This document shows, one piece after another, positions 13,861 to 20,596 of a stretch of 21,744 nt of DNA (position 1 is its first letter; every line of letters begins with the position of its first letter). The stretch is from positions 1 through 21,744 of IMG/VR virus record IMGVR_UViG_3300037558_000988. One strand, 5' to 3'. Source of the DNA: a virus. The notes beneath the pieces were generated by a model. That model was not told where the DNA came from. It saw nothing but the letters and a program-made list of their open reading frames with translations, and did not search any database. The position numbers and the translations under genes are program-made.

Positions 13861-14766
13861 TTACATCCGCCTCTCTGGCTCAGGCACCCGCTCTGGACGG
13901 GCTTCCCACAAAGCCTTGGCCTCGTCACCTATCTGACCCTCAATCGGGCAGGGCGTCCCAGCATCCATCATGGATGACCACACTCTATAGTCTTGACACA
14001 TAAGGCTTACAGCCGCTACCCGCATACCCATGTCATAAAGGGTTTTACTCAGCTTAATTCTTTCGCAGTTTTTGTCTCGAACAGACTTGCCCGTACTGAA
14101 TCCCAGTATCTGCGTTTGTACCGCGCCGGATATACCCGTGGTGCAAAGGTCTTGGCTGTAACTACTACCAATTGACGGGGCTATCGCGCTTGGCGGCGGA
14201 GAGTTTATATCCTGCGTTACTCTTTGAGTTGAGGTGCTAGTAGACTTACTGTTGTTAGTGTTTACGTTGTTGTTAGTAGAATTAAGGTCTGACGTAGAGC
14301 TGGTCATCTGTTTAATAGTTGTGTCAGAGGTATTTAAACTGACACCGAAATTAGTATTGGTGTTTTGATTAACACTCGTAGCACTACTAACAGACGTGCT
14401 GTTGTTAGTGTTAGTGTTGACGTTATTGTTGTTATTAGTGTTGTTGTTTACGTTGTTACTGGTTGAGTTGCTTGTGTTGATGTTGTTAATCAACCCAGTG
14501 TAGTCAGTCGTGTTAACGCTCTGATTAAGATTAAGATTGTTCGTACTGGACGTTGAGTCAATTATTGATGTATTTGTATTTGTATTTGTGTTTAGGTTGG
14601 TGTTCGTAGACTCACCTGCATAGGTCGTCGTATTAACATTAGTATTTTTGTTATCGTTGTCACTGTTGCTTGTAGAGGACGATGTTGTATTTATATTGGT
14701 CGTTGTCTGCCCTAGCGACAAGACAGGCCACAATAGGCACACAGCAATAACCAGTAGGCGCTTCAT
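13861..14766 (-). CDS. secreted Asn/Thr/Ser-rich protein of unknown function
   Basis: About 301 residues from the ATG at 14766, which opens a clean signal peptide (MKRLLVIAVCLLWPVLSLGQ). Earlier in-frame starts exist at 14787 (ATG) and 14790 (GTG, overlapping the upstream stop as TAGTG), so the true start is uncertain. Residues of about 21-190 are low-complexity Asn, Thr and Ser. The last 110 residues form a distinct domain: SYSQDLCTTGISGAVQTQI, then DKNCERIKLSKTLYDMGMRV, SLMCQDYRVWSSMMDAGTPC and IGDEAKALWEARPE, with four conserved-looking Cys. I remember this C-terminal domain from other phage proteins, where it has no assigned function. It lies directly upstream of the second signal-peptide gene. 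Confidence 0.75.
   Translation of the reverse strand: MKRLLVIAVCLLWPVLSLGQTTTNINTTSSSTSNSDNDNKNTNVNTTTYAGESTNTNLNTNTNTNTSIIDSTSSTNNLNLNQSVNTTDYTGLINNINTSNSTSNNVNNNTNNNNNVNTNTNNSTSVSSATSVNQNTNTNFGVSLNTSDTTIKQMTSSTSDLNSTNNNVNTNNSKSTSTSTQRVTQDINSPPPSAIAPSIGSSYSQDLCTTGISGAVQTQILGFSTGKSVRDKNCERIKLSKTLYDMGMRVAAVSLMCQDYRVWSSMMDAGTPCPIEGQIGDEAKALWEARPERVPEPERRM
14220..14700 (-). repeat. low-complexity Asn/Thr/Ser-coding tract
   Basis: About 480 bases dominated by AAC, AAT, ACT, ACA and AGT codons on the minus strand, seen on the plus strand as runs of GTT, GTA and TTG. Short units recur many times, but there is no exact long period. Such tracts are prone to slippage and can change length without breaking the frame when whole codons are gained or lost. 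Confidence 0.8.
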
Positions 14767-14789
14767 TGTTTTTGCGTTCTCGCACATCA

Positions 14790-15140
14790 CTAAACACCAT
14801 TTAGAGCGTCCAAATCATCCCAAACTATTTGAGCGTGGGCCGCGGCATCAAACGCTATCGTGCCGTCAGGATCATCTGGGTCTGGATCAGTCCAACTATT
14901 TGCGGTTGCCTGAGTCGAAAGATAGGTCTGCAAATCAGCCTTCGATGTAATTTCCGCAATCGCGTCCGAAATATCTGCGCCATCATCAGCAATGCCAATC
15001 ATAATCCAATCTTGTGGGCTGGCTGTTCCGCTGTCTGCGACGACGTGCATACCGCCTGTGTTTTGCGGTACGCCAAATTTAAGGAACGTAGGAATGGTGC
15101 CTTCAGCGGTAAGGCGATATTTAACAACTTTATGCGGCAT
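14790..15140 (-). CDS. small acidic tail-associated-type protein
   Basis: A 116-residue acidic protein starting MPHKVVKYRLTAEGTIPTFL, then FGVPQNTGGMHVVADSG and a Trp/Asp/Pro-rich second half (TDPDPDDPDGTIAF). The GTG at 15143 is an alternative first codon three bases upstream; the ATG has a GGAG site seven bases before it. The gene overlaps the end of the upstream coiled-coil gene. No family is recognised. Composition suggests a compact soluble domain with a flexible acidic loop. Its place between adhesin genes and secreted proteins gives no firm role. Confidence 0.7.
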   Translation of the reverse strand: MPHKVVKYRLTAEGTIPTFLKFGVPQNTGGMHVVADSGTASPQDWIMIGIADDGADISDAIAEITSKADLQTYLSTQATANSWTDPDPDDPDGTIAFDAAAHAQIVWDDLDALNGV

Positions 15141-15957
15141 CACTGGTCTCCTCTAATAGCGGTGTGTTTGTTAGTGAGGTTCTATCCATAATCTGGAAGC
15201 CCCTGCTGTCAGCAAAATCCGTTGGGCAGTGCTTCCATTTTTCAGCACATCCCTCCAGCCATTGCACTGTATGATGATGCTCCGGTGCCTTGCCCTGCTT
15301 GACTAATTCGTTTTCCCAGTTGAGGTATGAATATACCTCGGCTTGTGCTTGGGCGGCATTAATACCCAGATCGAATATGTAGATCAAGTTGCCTTCGTCA
15401 ATCATGCCATTGCGACTTCTGGCGGCATTCAGCGCCTGCTTCATGCAAGTCATAATGTGGTACTTGATCTCTTCCTCTTCGTAATCTTCTTCGGTCAGAG
15501 TGTCTTTGCCCAGTTTTTCCATTAGGCTGTCATACTGGTTAGTGAAAAAATTCAACTTGCGGATAGCGCCCTCCACATAGCCCCTTGATAATTCAGCCTT
15601 GGCAATCAACTCATCGCGCCTAATTTCAAGAAGTTCGCGCTCCAGATGATCCTCTTCTTGAGTGATCTTCCGCTTGATCTTCTTCAGCTTGATCTCGTCT
15701 TTTTTCATGCGGAAGTAGCCTTCCTGCAATGCGGCCTTGGTTTTTTCAATCTCTGCCAAGCTGTGCTTCAAAGAGCGGATCGGCGTAATGGCTGTCACAT
15801 CCAGCGTCACGCTCATCATTTGTGAGTGCGACTTGTAGAAGTTGCTGGACGCTTGCGCTATCGCGGGAGCCTTCTCTTGTATGTTGGCCAGCATGGACTT
15901 GTATTCTGGCCTTGCTGAAGGCAGGTGGATATTTACTTCTGCTACATCTTTTTTCAC
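15130..15957 (-). CDS. coiled-coil protein of unknown function
   Basis: A 275-residue protein from a GTG at 15957 that overlaps the adhesin stop as TAGTG and follows the GGAGGA encoded in the adhesin's last codons. The longer open frame to 15987 starts at TTG and has no ribosome site, so I reject it. Residues of about 60-170 are strongly charged heptad-like helix (SLAEIEKTKAALQEGYFRMK; IKRKITQEEDHLERELLEIR). The region after EDYEEEEIKYHIM is mixed helix with GMIDEGNLIYIFDLGINAAQ. The C-terminal 60 residues have an EHHHTVQWLEGCAEKWKHCP stretch with His and Cys that might bind metal. No signal or membrane segment is present. It may be a chaperone or assembly factor for the adhesins before it. 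Confidence 0.75.
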   Translation of the reverse strand: MKKDVAEVNIHLPSARPEYKSMLANIQEKAPAIAQASSNFYKSHSQMMSVTLDVTAITPIRSLKHSLAEIEKTKAALQEGYFRMKKDEIKLKKIKRKITQEEDHLERELLEIRRDELIAKAELSRGYVEGAIRKLNFFTNQYDSLMEKLGKDTLTEEDYEEEEIKYHIMTCMKQALNAARSRNGMIDEGNLIYIFDLGINAAQAQAEVYSYLNWENELVKQGKAPEHHHTVQWLEGCAEKWKHCPTDFADSRGFQIMDRTSLTNTPLLEETSDAA

Positions 15958-16967
15958 TAAGAAAGTCCTCCGTGTGAATTTGAGCAACCAGAAAAATTAG
16001 ATTTTTCAGCAGTTAAATTTCCAAAGTCTGTGGCGTTACCTGTTGTAGCTATAGTGACCTTATCAATCTGGTTGCCTCTACCACTGCCCGATCCATCAAA
16101 CCCACCTGCAAATACAGCTAATATTTTATTAGAGTTAGACGCACAATTGTTCACAGCAACAGTTAAATCTCCGAAGTCTGTAGCGTTACCTGTCGATGCG
16201 ATAGTTACATATTGAATTACATTTTGTCTTCCACTTGTTCCACCTGCAAACAAAGCTCTCGTATTAGATGCCGCACCCGCAGGATAGCCATTAGCCGCCG
16301 CTAATAAATTTCCAAAATCAGTGCCATTACCTGTTGAACTTATAGTTATATACTCAATAACATCAAGATTTGCACTGCCATTAGTTCCGCCTGCAAATAA
16401 ACCTCTTGTAGTAGAGCTTGTAGAGCCCATACCACTTTTTGCTTCAAGTAAGTTTCCAAAATCAGTAGCATTACCTTCTGAAGCTATAGTTATATAATCA
16501 ATTGTATCTGTTCGTGAGCTAGCAATGCCACCGCCAACAACACCTCTTGTTGCATTAGAATGTGCCGCATTTAATCTTGTGGCCGCAGATAAATCACCAA
16601 AATCACTAGCATTACCTGCACTAGCAAATGTAACAAAGTCTATTATATTTGAAGCTGAGCCACGTTCTCCACCAAGCCATACACCCCTAGTCGTTGATCC
16701 GCAAGCGGCAGATATTTCACCTCCTACAGTAAGATCACCAAAGTCAGTAGCATCACCACTTGATCCCATTATAATTTTTTCAATTACATTTGAGTTGCCA
16801 TTGCCGCCACCAAAAAGAGCTACTGGTGCAGAAGGCCAATTACCTGCCCCTTTGAAGGTGCTCTGCTCTGCCAAAGACCAAACGCCGCTTGCGGCAGAGT
16901 TTAGCGATGATCCGCCCGGCTCAACAGGAGAATCGCTAATAATATTGCCTTGATAGCGTTTAGGCAT
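15957..16967 (-). CDS. third six-repeat DFGDL adhesin (propeller-like)
   Basis: A 336-residue protein. Residues 1-50 form an N-terminal segment (MPKRYQGNIISDSPVEPGGS, later GVWSLAEQSTFKGAGNWPSA) that resembles the N-terminus of the second paralogue. Six repeats of about 45-50 residues follow, each with the pattern RGhFxGG, a variable loop, NxIxYhTIxSTGNATDFGDL, another variable loop, and S/N-rich ST. The protein closes with SNSHGGLS, the start of a seventh repeat. This fits a six-bladed beta-propeller of the RCC1/Kelch-like kind with strand closure between the ends. It is probably a host-recognition or tail-tip protein. The start overlaps the upstream stop as TAATG. Confidence 0.8.
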   Translation of the reverse strand: MPKRYQGNIISDSPVEPGGSSLNSAASGVWSLAEQSTFKGAGNWPSAPVALFGGGNGNSNVIEKIIMGSSGDATDFGDLTVGGEISAACGSTTRGVWLGGERGSASNIIDFVTFASAGNASDFGDLSAATRLNAAHSNATRGVVGGGIASSRTDTIDYITIASEGNATDFGNLLEAKSGMGSTSSTTRGLFAGGTNGSANLDVIEYITISSTGNGTDFGNLLAAANGYPAGAASNTRALFAGGTSGRQNVIQYVTIASTGNATDFGDLTVAVNNCASNSNKILAVFAGGFDGSGSGRGNQIDKVTIATTGNATDFGNLTAEKSNFSGCSNSHGGLS

Positions 16968-17521
16968 TATGCAATGCCCCCATGAGCGTTAGATAATCCA
17001 GACTGAGCATACCCATAAGCACTTGTTAAATCGCCAAAGTCAGTGGCATTGCCTGTCGATGCAATGCTAATCGCGTCTATCGTGGCGGTTGTACTAGGTG
17101 CTTGACCGCCCCCAAAAATACCCGTTATCTTGCTAGAGGCAGAGGCGTGATATCTTCTTGCGGCAGTTAAATCACCAAAGTCTGTGGCGTTACCTGTTGA
17201 GGCAATGGTCACATAATCAATTGTATTTAGCTTTGTTGAGCCACTTGCTCCTCCTCCGCATACGGCCCTTGTAGAGCTTGAAACTGCCGCCGCAGATCCG
17301 CTCCGCCCAACCGTGAGGTCGCCAAAGTCGATAGCGTCACCAAGAGAGGCAATTGTTATGTACTGTATCCTGTTTGTTGTGCCACTATCGCCATGACCCA
17401 TGAACAAGCCTCTTGTCGTAGAGCTTGTGCCACAAAAATCCCTGTTACCACTAAGTAAGTCCCCAAAATCTGTACCATTTCCTGTCGAGGCAATTGTCAC
17501 GTACTGAATTACGTTACTCAT
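16967..17521 (-). CDS. DFGDL adhesin, distal part of split second paralogue
   Basis: A 184-residue protein that starts inside a repeat (MSNVIQYVTIASTGNGTDFG) and lacks the RGIFAGG strand that opens a normal unit. That missing strand lies at the end of the ORF just upstream. It contributes the rest of repeat three and repeats four to six, and ends SNAHGGIA like its paralogues. The ATG overlaps the upstream stop as TAATG and has GGGGAG five bases before it, so separate translation is feasible. As a separate chain it would be an incomplete propeller. It may instead be the distal half of a single frameshifted gene. The sequence cannot tell these apart. Confidence 0.75.
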   Translation of the reverse strand: MSNVIQYVTIASTGNGTDFGDLLSGNRDFCGTSSTTRGLFMGHGDSGTTNRIQYITIASLGDAIDFGDLTVGRSGSAAAVSSSTRAVCGGGASGSTKLNTIDYVTIASTGNATDFGDLTAARRYHASASSKITGIFGGGQAPSTTATIDAISIASTGNATDFGDLTSAYGYAQSGLSNAHGGIA

Positions 17522-17535
17522 TAGCTCTCCCCGCC
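17521..17535 (-). other. frame break at a four-G run in the second adhesin
   Basis: The minus-strand sequence is GGC GGG GAG AGC TAA TG. Reading the first ORF gives GG-ES-stop. Slipping back one base at the G run gives GG-GELMS-NVIQYV, which has the same spacing as GG-TSGRQ-NVIQYV in the third paralogue. A fifth G would restore one six-repeat protein. GGGGAG at 17527-17532 also serves as a plausible ribosome site for the ATG at 17521. Confidence 0.75.
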
Positions 17536-17916
17536 CGCAAAAATACCTCGCGTCTCACTTGAGCAACCGGCCATTTTTTCTTTTGCCGCTATCAAATTGC
17601 CAAAGTCTACGGCGTTACCTGTGGTAGTTAAATCAACATAATCCATGACATTCACTCTATCGCCATCATTACCGCCCGCAAAAATGCCTCTCGTTACGCT
17701 TGCCGCCCCTCCCTTAGAGCAAAAGCCTCTTGCAACCGTAAGGTCGCCAAAATCGGTAGCATTCCCTGCGGATGTTAATACTATTTGTTCTATGGTGGCA
17801 GTGGTGCTACCCAGCGATCCACCAAACAGACCAATAGGGGTTGGAGGAACCCAATTATTGTCGCCTATTGCTTGAAAGACTGTCGAGAGCGACCATACAC
17901 CTTGTCTGTTAGGCAT
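17521..17916 (-). CDS. DFGDL adhesin, proximal part of split second paralogue
   Basis: A 131-residue protein from the ATG at 17916 (MPNRQGVWSLSTVFQAIGDN). The frame extends upstream to a TTG without a ribosome site, which I reject; the chosen ATG overlaps the stop of the first paralogue as TAATG and has GGAGGA eight bases before it. It encodes the GVWSL...NNW N-terminal segment shared with the third paralogue, two full repeats, and the opening strand of a third (ETRGIFAGGES), then stops. The break falls exactly between strand one and the NVIQYV strand. Joined with the next ORF the total is six repeats, equal to the other two paralogues. Confidence 0.75.
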   Translation of the reverse strand: MPNRQGVWSLSTVFQAIGDNNWVPPTPIGLFGGSLGSTTATIEQIVLTSAGNATDFGDLTVARGFCSKGGAASVTRGIFAGGNDGDRVNVMDYVDLTTTGNAVDFGNLIAAKEKMAGCSSETRGIFAGGES

Positions 17917-19094
17917 TAGGAAAGTCCTCCGTGAGCAGATGAACAACCAGCAAAATTAGCTCGGCCGACAGTTAAGTCGCCAAAGTCTGATGAATTAGCC
18001 GTTGTTGCTATTACGACATATTGTATTTGGTTGGTGTAAGTAGACTGACCGCCAGCGAACAGGGCATTAGTGCTATCCGCGCAACCTGCCATGTATCCAA
18101 TATTTCCAATCGTATCCCCAAAGTCTGTGGCATTGCCTGTGCTTGCGATCGTAATAAAGTCTATAGTGCGACCTGATCCGAAACCTCCGCCGCCAGCAAA
18201 AATTCCTCTAGTTGAATTTGAAGCTCCAGTTAAAGCCCGTCTGCCCTCAGACAAGTCCCCAAAGTCAGTTGCGTTACCAGTAGAAGAAATAGTCACATAA
18301 TCTATTACATCTTTACTTGATCCCCTACTTGAACCGCCGCCCCAAACGCCCCTTGTTGATGAAGCCAACGCCGCCAACTGTGTGCCGCCAACTGACAAAT
18401 TACCAAAGTCGCTAGAGTTTCCAGTGCTTGCTATGGTAATGTATGAAATCGCTGTGCTGTCAGCCACCCCGCCACCAACAAGACCCCTTGTATCATTTGA
18501 ACAGGAAGCACCTGAACCAGCATGTGCTGGGTCTAAATTCCCGAAATCAGAAGCATTGCCCGCGCTGAAAATAGAAACATAATTTATTGTCTCGTTGTTA
18601 CCCCCGTCATTGCCGCCCCAAAAAATACCTCTAGTGCTACTTGCGCATGACGCATTGTTATCAGATGAAACTACTAGATCGCCAAAGTCGGAGGCATTGC
18701 CTGTTGTTCCTAGTGTTACAAAATCAATAACATTAAGTCGCGTGCCACCAGAGTTTTGACCGCCGCCAAATAATCCCCTTGGAGCAACAGGACTAACACT
18801 TCCACTAGCATCGCTAGGCGCTGAATACCCATAAGCGTTAATCGCCCATACGTTAAACGTGTAGCTTGTGCCGTTTGTCAGACCCGTGACTGTTACGGGA
18901 GAAGATGATCCTGATGCGCCAATCCCGTCATTAGATTGGGCGCGATACCCAGTAATGGCCGAGCCGCCAACGTCAGAGGGCGCGGTAAACGATATGGTCG
19001 CTTGGGTATTACCCGCTGAAGCCGAAACGCCAGTAGGAGAATCTGGAGCCTCTAGGCCAAACTGGCCAATAAAACCGCCTTTGTTTTTAGCCAT
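17916..19094 (-). CDS. first six-repeat DFGDL adhesin with fibronectin III domain
   Basis: A 392-residue protein. After a short leader (MAKNKGGFIGQFGLEAPDSP), residues 17-102 are a fibronectin type III domain: PTGVSASAGNTQATISFTAP, the AITGYRAQS strand, PVTVTGLTNGTSYTFNVWAI and NAYGYSAPSDA. Six DFGDL repeats follow from about residue 105, with units such as RGVWGGG...VIDYVTISSTGNATDFGDL, and the end is SSAHGGLS. The FN3 domain probably binds or spaces the propeller from the tail. A ribosome site (AGGAG) precedes the ATG. Marine phage proteins with such repeats are known to me as unassigned tail proteins. Receptor binding is inferred from domain type and location after the tail fibre gene. Confidence 0.85.
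   Translation of the reverse strand: MAKNKGGFIGQFGLEAPDSPTGVSASAGNTQATISFTAPSDVGGSAITGYRAQSNDGIGASGSSSPVTVTGLTNGTSYTFNVWAINAYGYSAPSDASGSVSPVAPRGLFGGGQNSGGTRLNVIDFVTLGTTGNASDFGDLVVSSDNNASCASSTRGIFWGGNDGGNNETINYVSIFSAGNASDFGNLDPAHAGSGASCSNDTRGLVGGGVADSTAISYITIASTGNSSDFGNLSVGGTQLAALASSTRGVWGGGSSRGSSKDVIDYVTISSTGNATDFGDLSEGRRALTGASNSTRGIFAGGGGFGSGRTIDFITIASTGNATDFGDTIGNIGYMAGCADSTNALFAGGQSTYTNQIQYVVIATTANSSDFGDLTVGRANFAGCSSAHGGLS
17925..17930 (-). promoter_or_regulatory. ribosome site encoded in the HGGLS codons
   Basis: The codons for the terminal Gly-Gly of the first paralogue are GGA GGA, which form a perfect Shine-Dalgarno eight bases before the ATG at 17916. The third paralogue's end (15959-15975) has nearly the same sequence before the GTG at 15957. 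This fixes both downstream starts. Confidence 0.8.
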
Positions 19095-19106
19095 GAGAGG
19101 CTCCTA

Positions 19107-19481
19107 TTAGCTGATTTCTTCGTAGCTAACGAGAACTTCAAGATCGTTGGCGGTGCCAGCCGTAACAGAAATGGAGCGGTCTTCTTCAAGATACAGCGCC
19201 GTGTTTTTGTCTATCACAACCAACGAGGCATCTGCGGGCACGGACACGGTAGCAACTAGCGAGTATGCCGTCCCCCCAATATCGTCTTGGGTGTGGTAAT
19301 CCACAGTCACGTCGCAAGCGTTACTGCCATCAACATTAGCCACTTGGATCATGTTGATCTTGAAGACCTTACCGCTGGAGGCGGCATTGCTGACCAGTGC
19401 GGTCGCGCTTGTGCCAGACAATGCTAGGTAAAACGACTTACCTGTAATAGTGGCGACATTAACAATGTTCGGTGCGGCCAT
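19107..19481 (-). CDS. small beta-rich virion/tail protein
   Basis: A 124-residue protein that opens MAAPNIVNVATITGKSFYLA. It then has TALVSNAASSGKVFKINMIQ, VANVDGSNACDVTVDYHTQD, and a closing series of short strands (DRSISVTAGTANDLEVLVSY). The pattern 'NIVNVttITGKs...vsnaasSGKVfKIN.i.VaNvDG' is one I recall from abundant marine phage structural proteins of unknown exact function, often next to tail fibre genes. A clear AGGAGA ribosome site precedes the ATG. It lies between the tail fibre and the first adhesin, so it may cap or join a tail fibre. Confidence 0.8.
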   Translation of the reverse strand: MAAPNIVNVATITGKSFYLALSGTSATALVSNAASSGKVFKINMIQVANVDGSNACDVTVDYHTQDDIGGTAYSLVATVSVPADASLVVIDKNTALYLEEDRSISVTAGTANDLEVLVSYEEIS

Positions 19482-19491
19482 TTTCTATCTC

Positions 19492-20583
19492 CTATCCAAA
19501 TACAATAGCCATCGCAATGGCTTTGCCTGTGTTGATGCCTGCGGCTCCAAATGACAACTTACCAGAACCATCGGTCAATAAAGCCTGACCGCTTGTTCCG
19601 TCTGCATTAGGAAGCTCTAGGCTGTAGGTTGCAGAGGCGCTATGTGGGGGCCCTTTTAAGGTTACGCCGTGAGAGTTGGACTCACAGTTAAACCTGACTG
19701 CACCAGCGTTTGTGTTTCCGTATAGCTCAGTAAAGCCGGTTCCATTTGGAAACAACTGGATGTTGCCGTTGGTGTTTGTGGACTTAACAACATTGGCGTC
19801 TATCTGAATGTTGTCAACATCCAGTTCATTTGCGGTGACCTGACCTGCGGCTCCATAAATGACCGCTTTGGAGTTGACCACGGTGTCTGCCGTAGAGCCA
19901 TCTACTAAATTTAGCTCTGTTGCAGTAGATGTCACACCATCAAGAATATTTAGCTCAGCCGCAGTTGAGGTTATCGACGCGCCTGCGATTTGGAGCGTTG
20001 TGGCGTTGACCTGTCCAGAAGAGCCGTAAACTACGCCCTTTGAATTTACAATCGTGCCAGCACTGGACCCATCAACAAGATTCAACTCTGCGGCGGTAGA
20101 CGTAACAGCCGTCCCGCCAATTGCCAGAGTAGCCGCATCGACCTTGGTTGCGGCAAGAGAAGTATTTGCATCGATGACCGCCGCGCCAGAGCCTGCGCCA
20201 TCAAGATAAACTATCGCGGCGTTGCCGTTGGCAATCGTAACCGTGCCACCGGAGCCTTGCTTGATCGTAATCGACTGAGAGCCGGTGGTGGCGTTTTCGA
20301 TGTACATGACGCGAGAAAGTGTATTCGGTGCGATAGTAAGCTCGCGAGTCGCAGTAAGGCTAGCGCCTGACGTGACTTTGAAATACATAGATCGGGCAGG
20401 ATCTGTAGACCCATCCGCGACCGTCGTTGTGGCATTCGCGTCACTACTGAATGACGCTTCAGTGCCATAACCGAGAGATTCACCAATTAACTCAAGATTG
20501 GTGTTAGTGGTGGTGCCCCAAGTGCCCGAGCCCTCTCCGGTGTTTAATTCTGTAAGCCGTAAATCGTTGACATAAGTTGGCAT
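19492..20583 (-). CDS. tail fibre protein
   Basis: A 363-residue protein. The N-terminus (MPTYVNDLRLTELNTGEGSG, then TWGTTTNTNLELI) is a typical tail-attachment start of marine phage fibres. Residues 145-260 contain the collar-like repeat TSTAAELNLVDGS, with two copies of the longer unit VNSKxVxYGxxGQV (about 180-191 and 237-248). The C-terminal domain reads SHGVTLKGPPHSASATYSLE, then LPNADGTSGQALLTDGSG, a motif frequent in phage fibres. It would form trimeric fibres used for host contact. A GAGGAC ribosome site precedes the ATG. No chaperone-peptidase triad is recognised at the C-terminus, so self-cleavage is not indicated. Confidence 0.88.
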   Translation of the reverse strand: MPTYVNDLRLTELNTGEGSGTWGTTTNTNLELIGESLGYGTEASFSSDANATTTVADGSTDPARSMYFKVTSGASLTATRELTIAPNTLSRVMYIENATTGSQSITIKQGSGGTVTIANGNAAIVYLDGAGSGAAVIDANTSLAATKVDAATLAIGGTAVTSTAAELNLVDGSSAGTIVNSKGVVYGSSGQVNATTLQIAGASITSTAAELNILDGVTSTATELNLVDGSTADTVVNSKAVIYGAAGQVTANELDVDNIQIDANVVKSTNTNGNIQLFPNGTGFTELYGNTNAGAVRFNCESNSHGVTLKGPPHSASATYSLELPNADGTSGQALLTDGSGKLSFGAAGINTGKAIAMAIVFG

Positions 20584-20596
20584 GATGAAAGTCCTC

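Larger units (their letters stand above)
15965..18790 (-). repeat. array of 18 related DFGDL repeats
   Basis: Eighteen copies of a unit of about 135-150 bases lie in three groups of six. The most conserved core is the DNA for TGNATDFGDL, seen on the plus strand as variants of CCAAAGTCTGTGGCGTTACC, for example near 16021, 16171, 17176, 18119 and 18258. Loops between cores vary in length and sequence. Shared cores of about 20 bases offer targets for homologous recombination between units or genes. Confidence 0.85.

Noticed and set aside
15957-15987. TTG-initiated N-terminal extension of the coiled-coil protein
   Set aside because: It lies within the last codons of the adhesin and has no ribosome site; the GTG at 15957 has GGAGGA upstream and a TAGTG overlap. 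The same logic rejects the TTG extension of the second adhesin (17917-17946).
16525-16953. Plus-strand open frame with its own short repeats (PKSxALP)
   Set aside because: The repeats are the antisense image of the DFGDL units, and there is no independent evidence for a gene.
17521-17540. Classical programmed -1 frameshift heptamer at the adhesin break
   Set aside because: CGGGGAG does not match the X XXY YYZ rule well and I saw no clear downstream pseudoknot. Slippage of a G tract or reinitiation is simpler.
15957-18790. CRISPR-like array from regularly spaced short repeats
   Set aside because: The repeated cores are protein-coding, imperfect and about 140 bases apart, and the frame is kept across them.
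15957-19094. Target of a diversity-generating retroelement
   Set aside because: There is no reverse transcriptase or template repeat in the window, and the repeats differ by general drift, not by changes confined to adenine positions.
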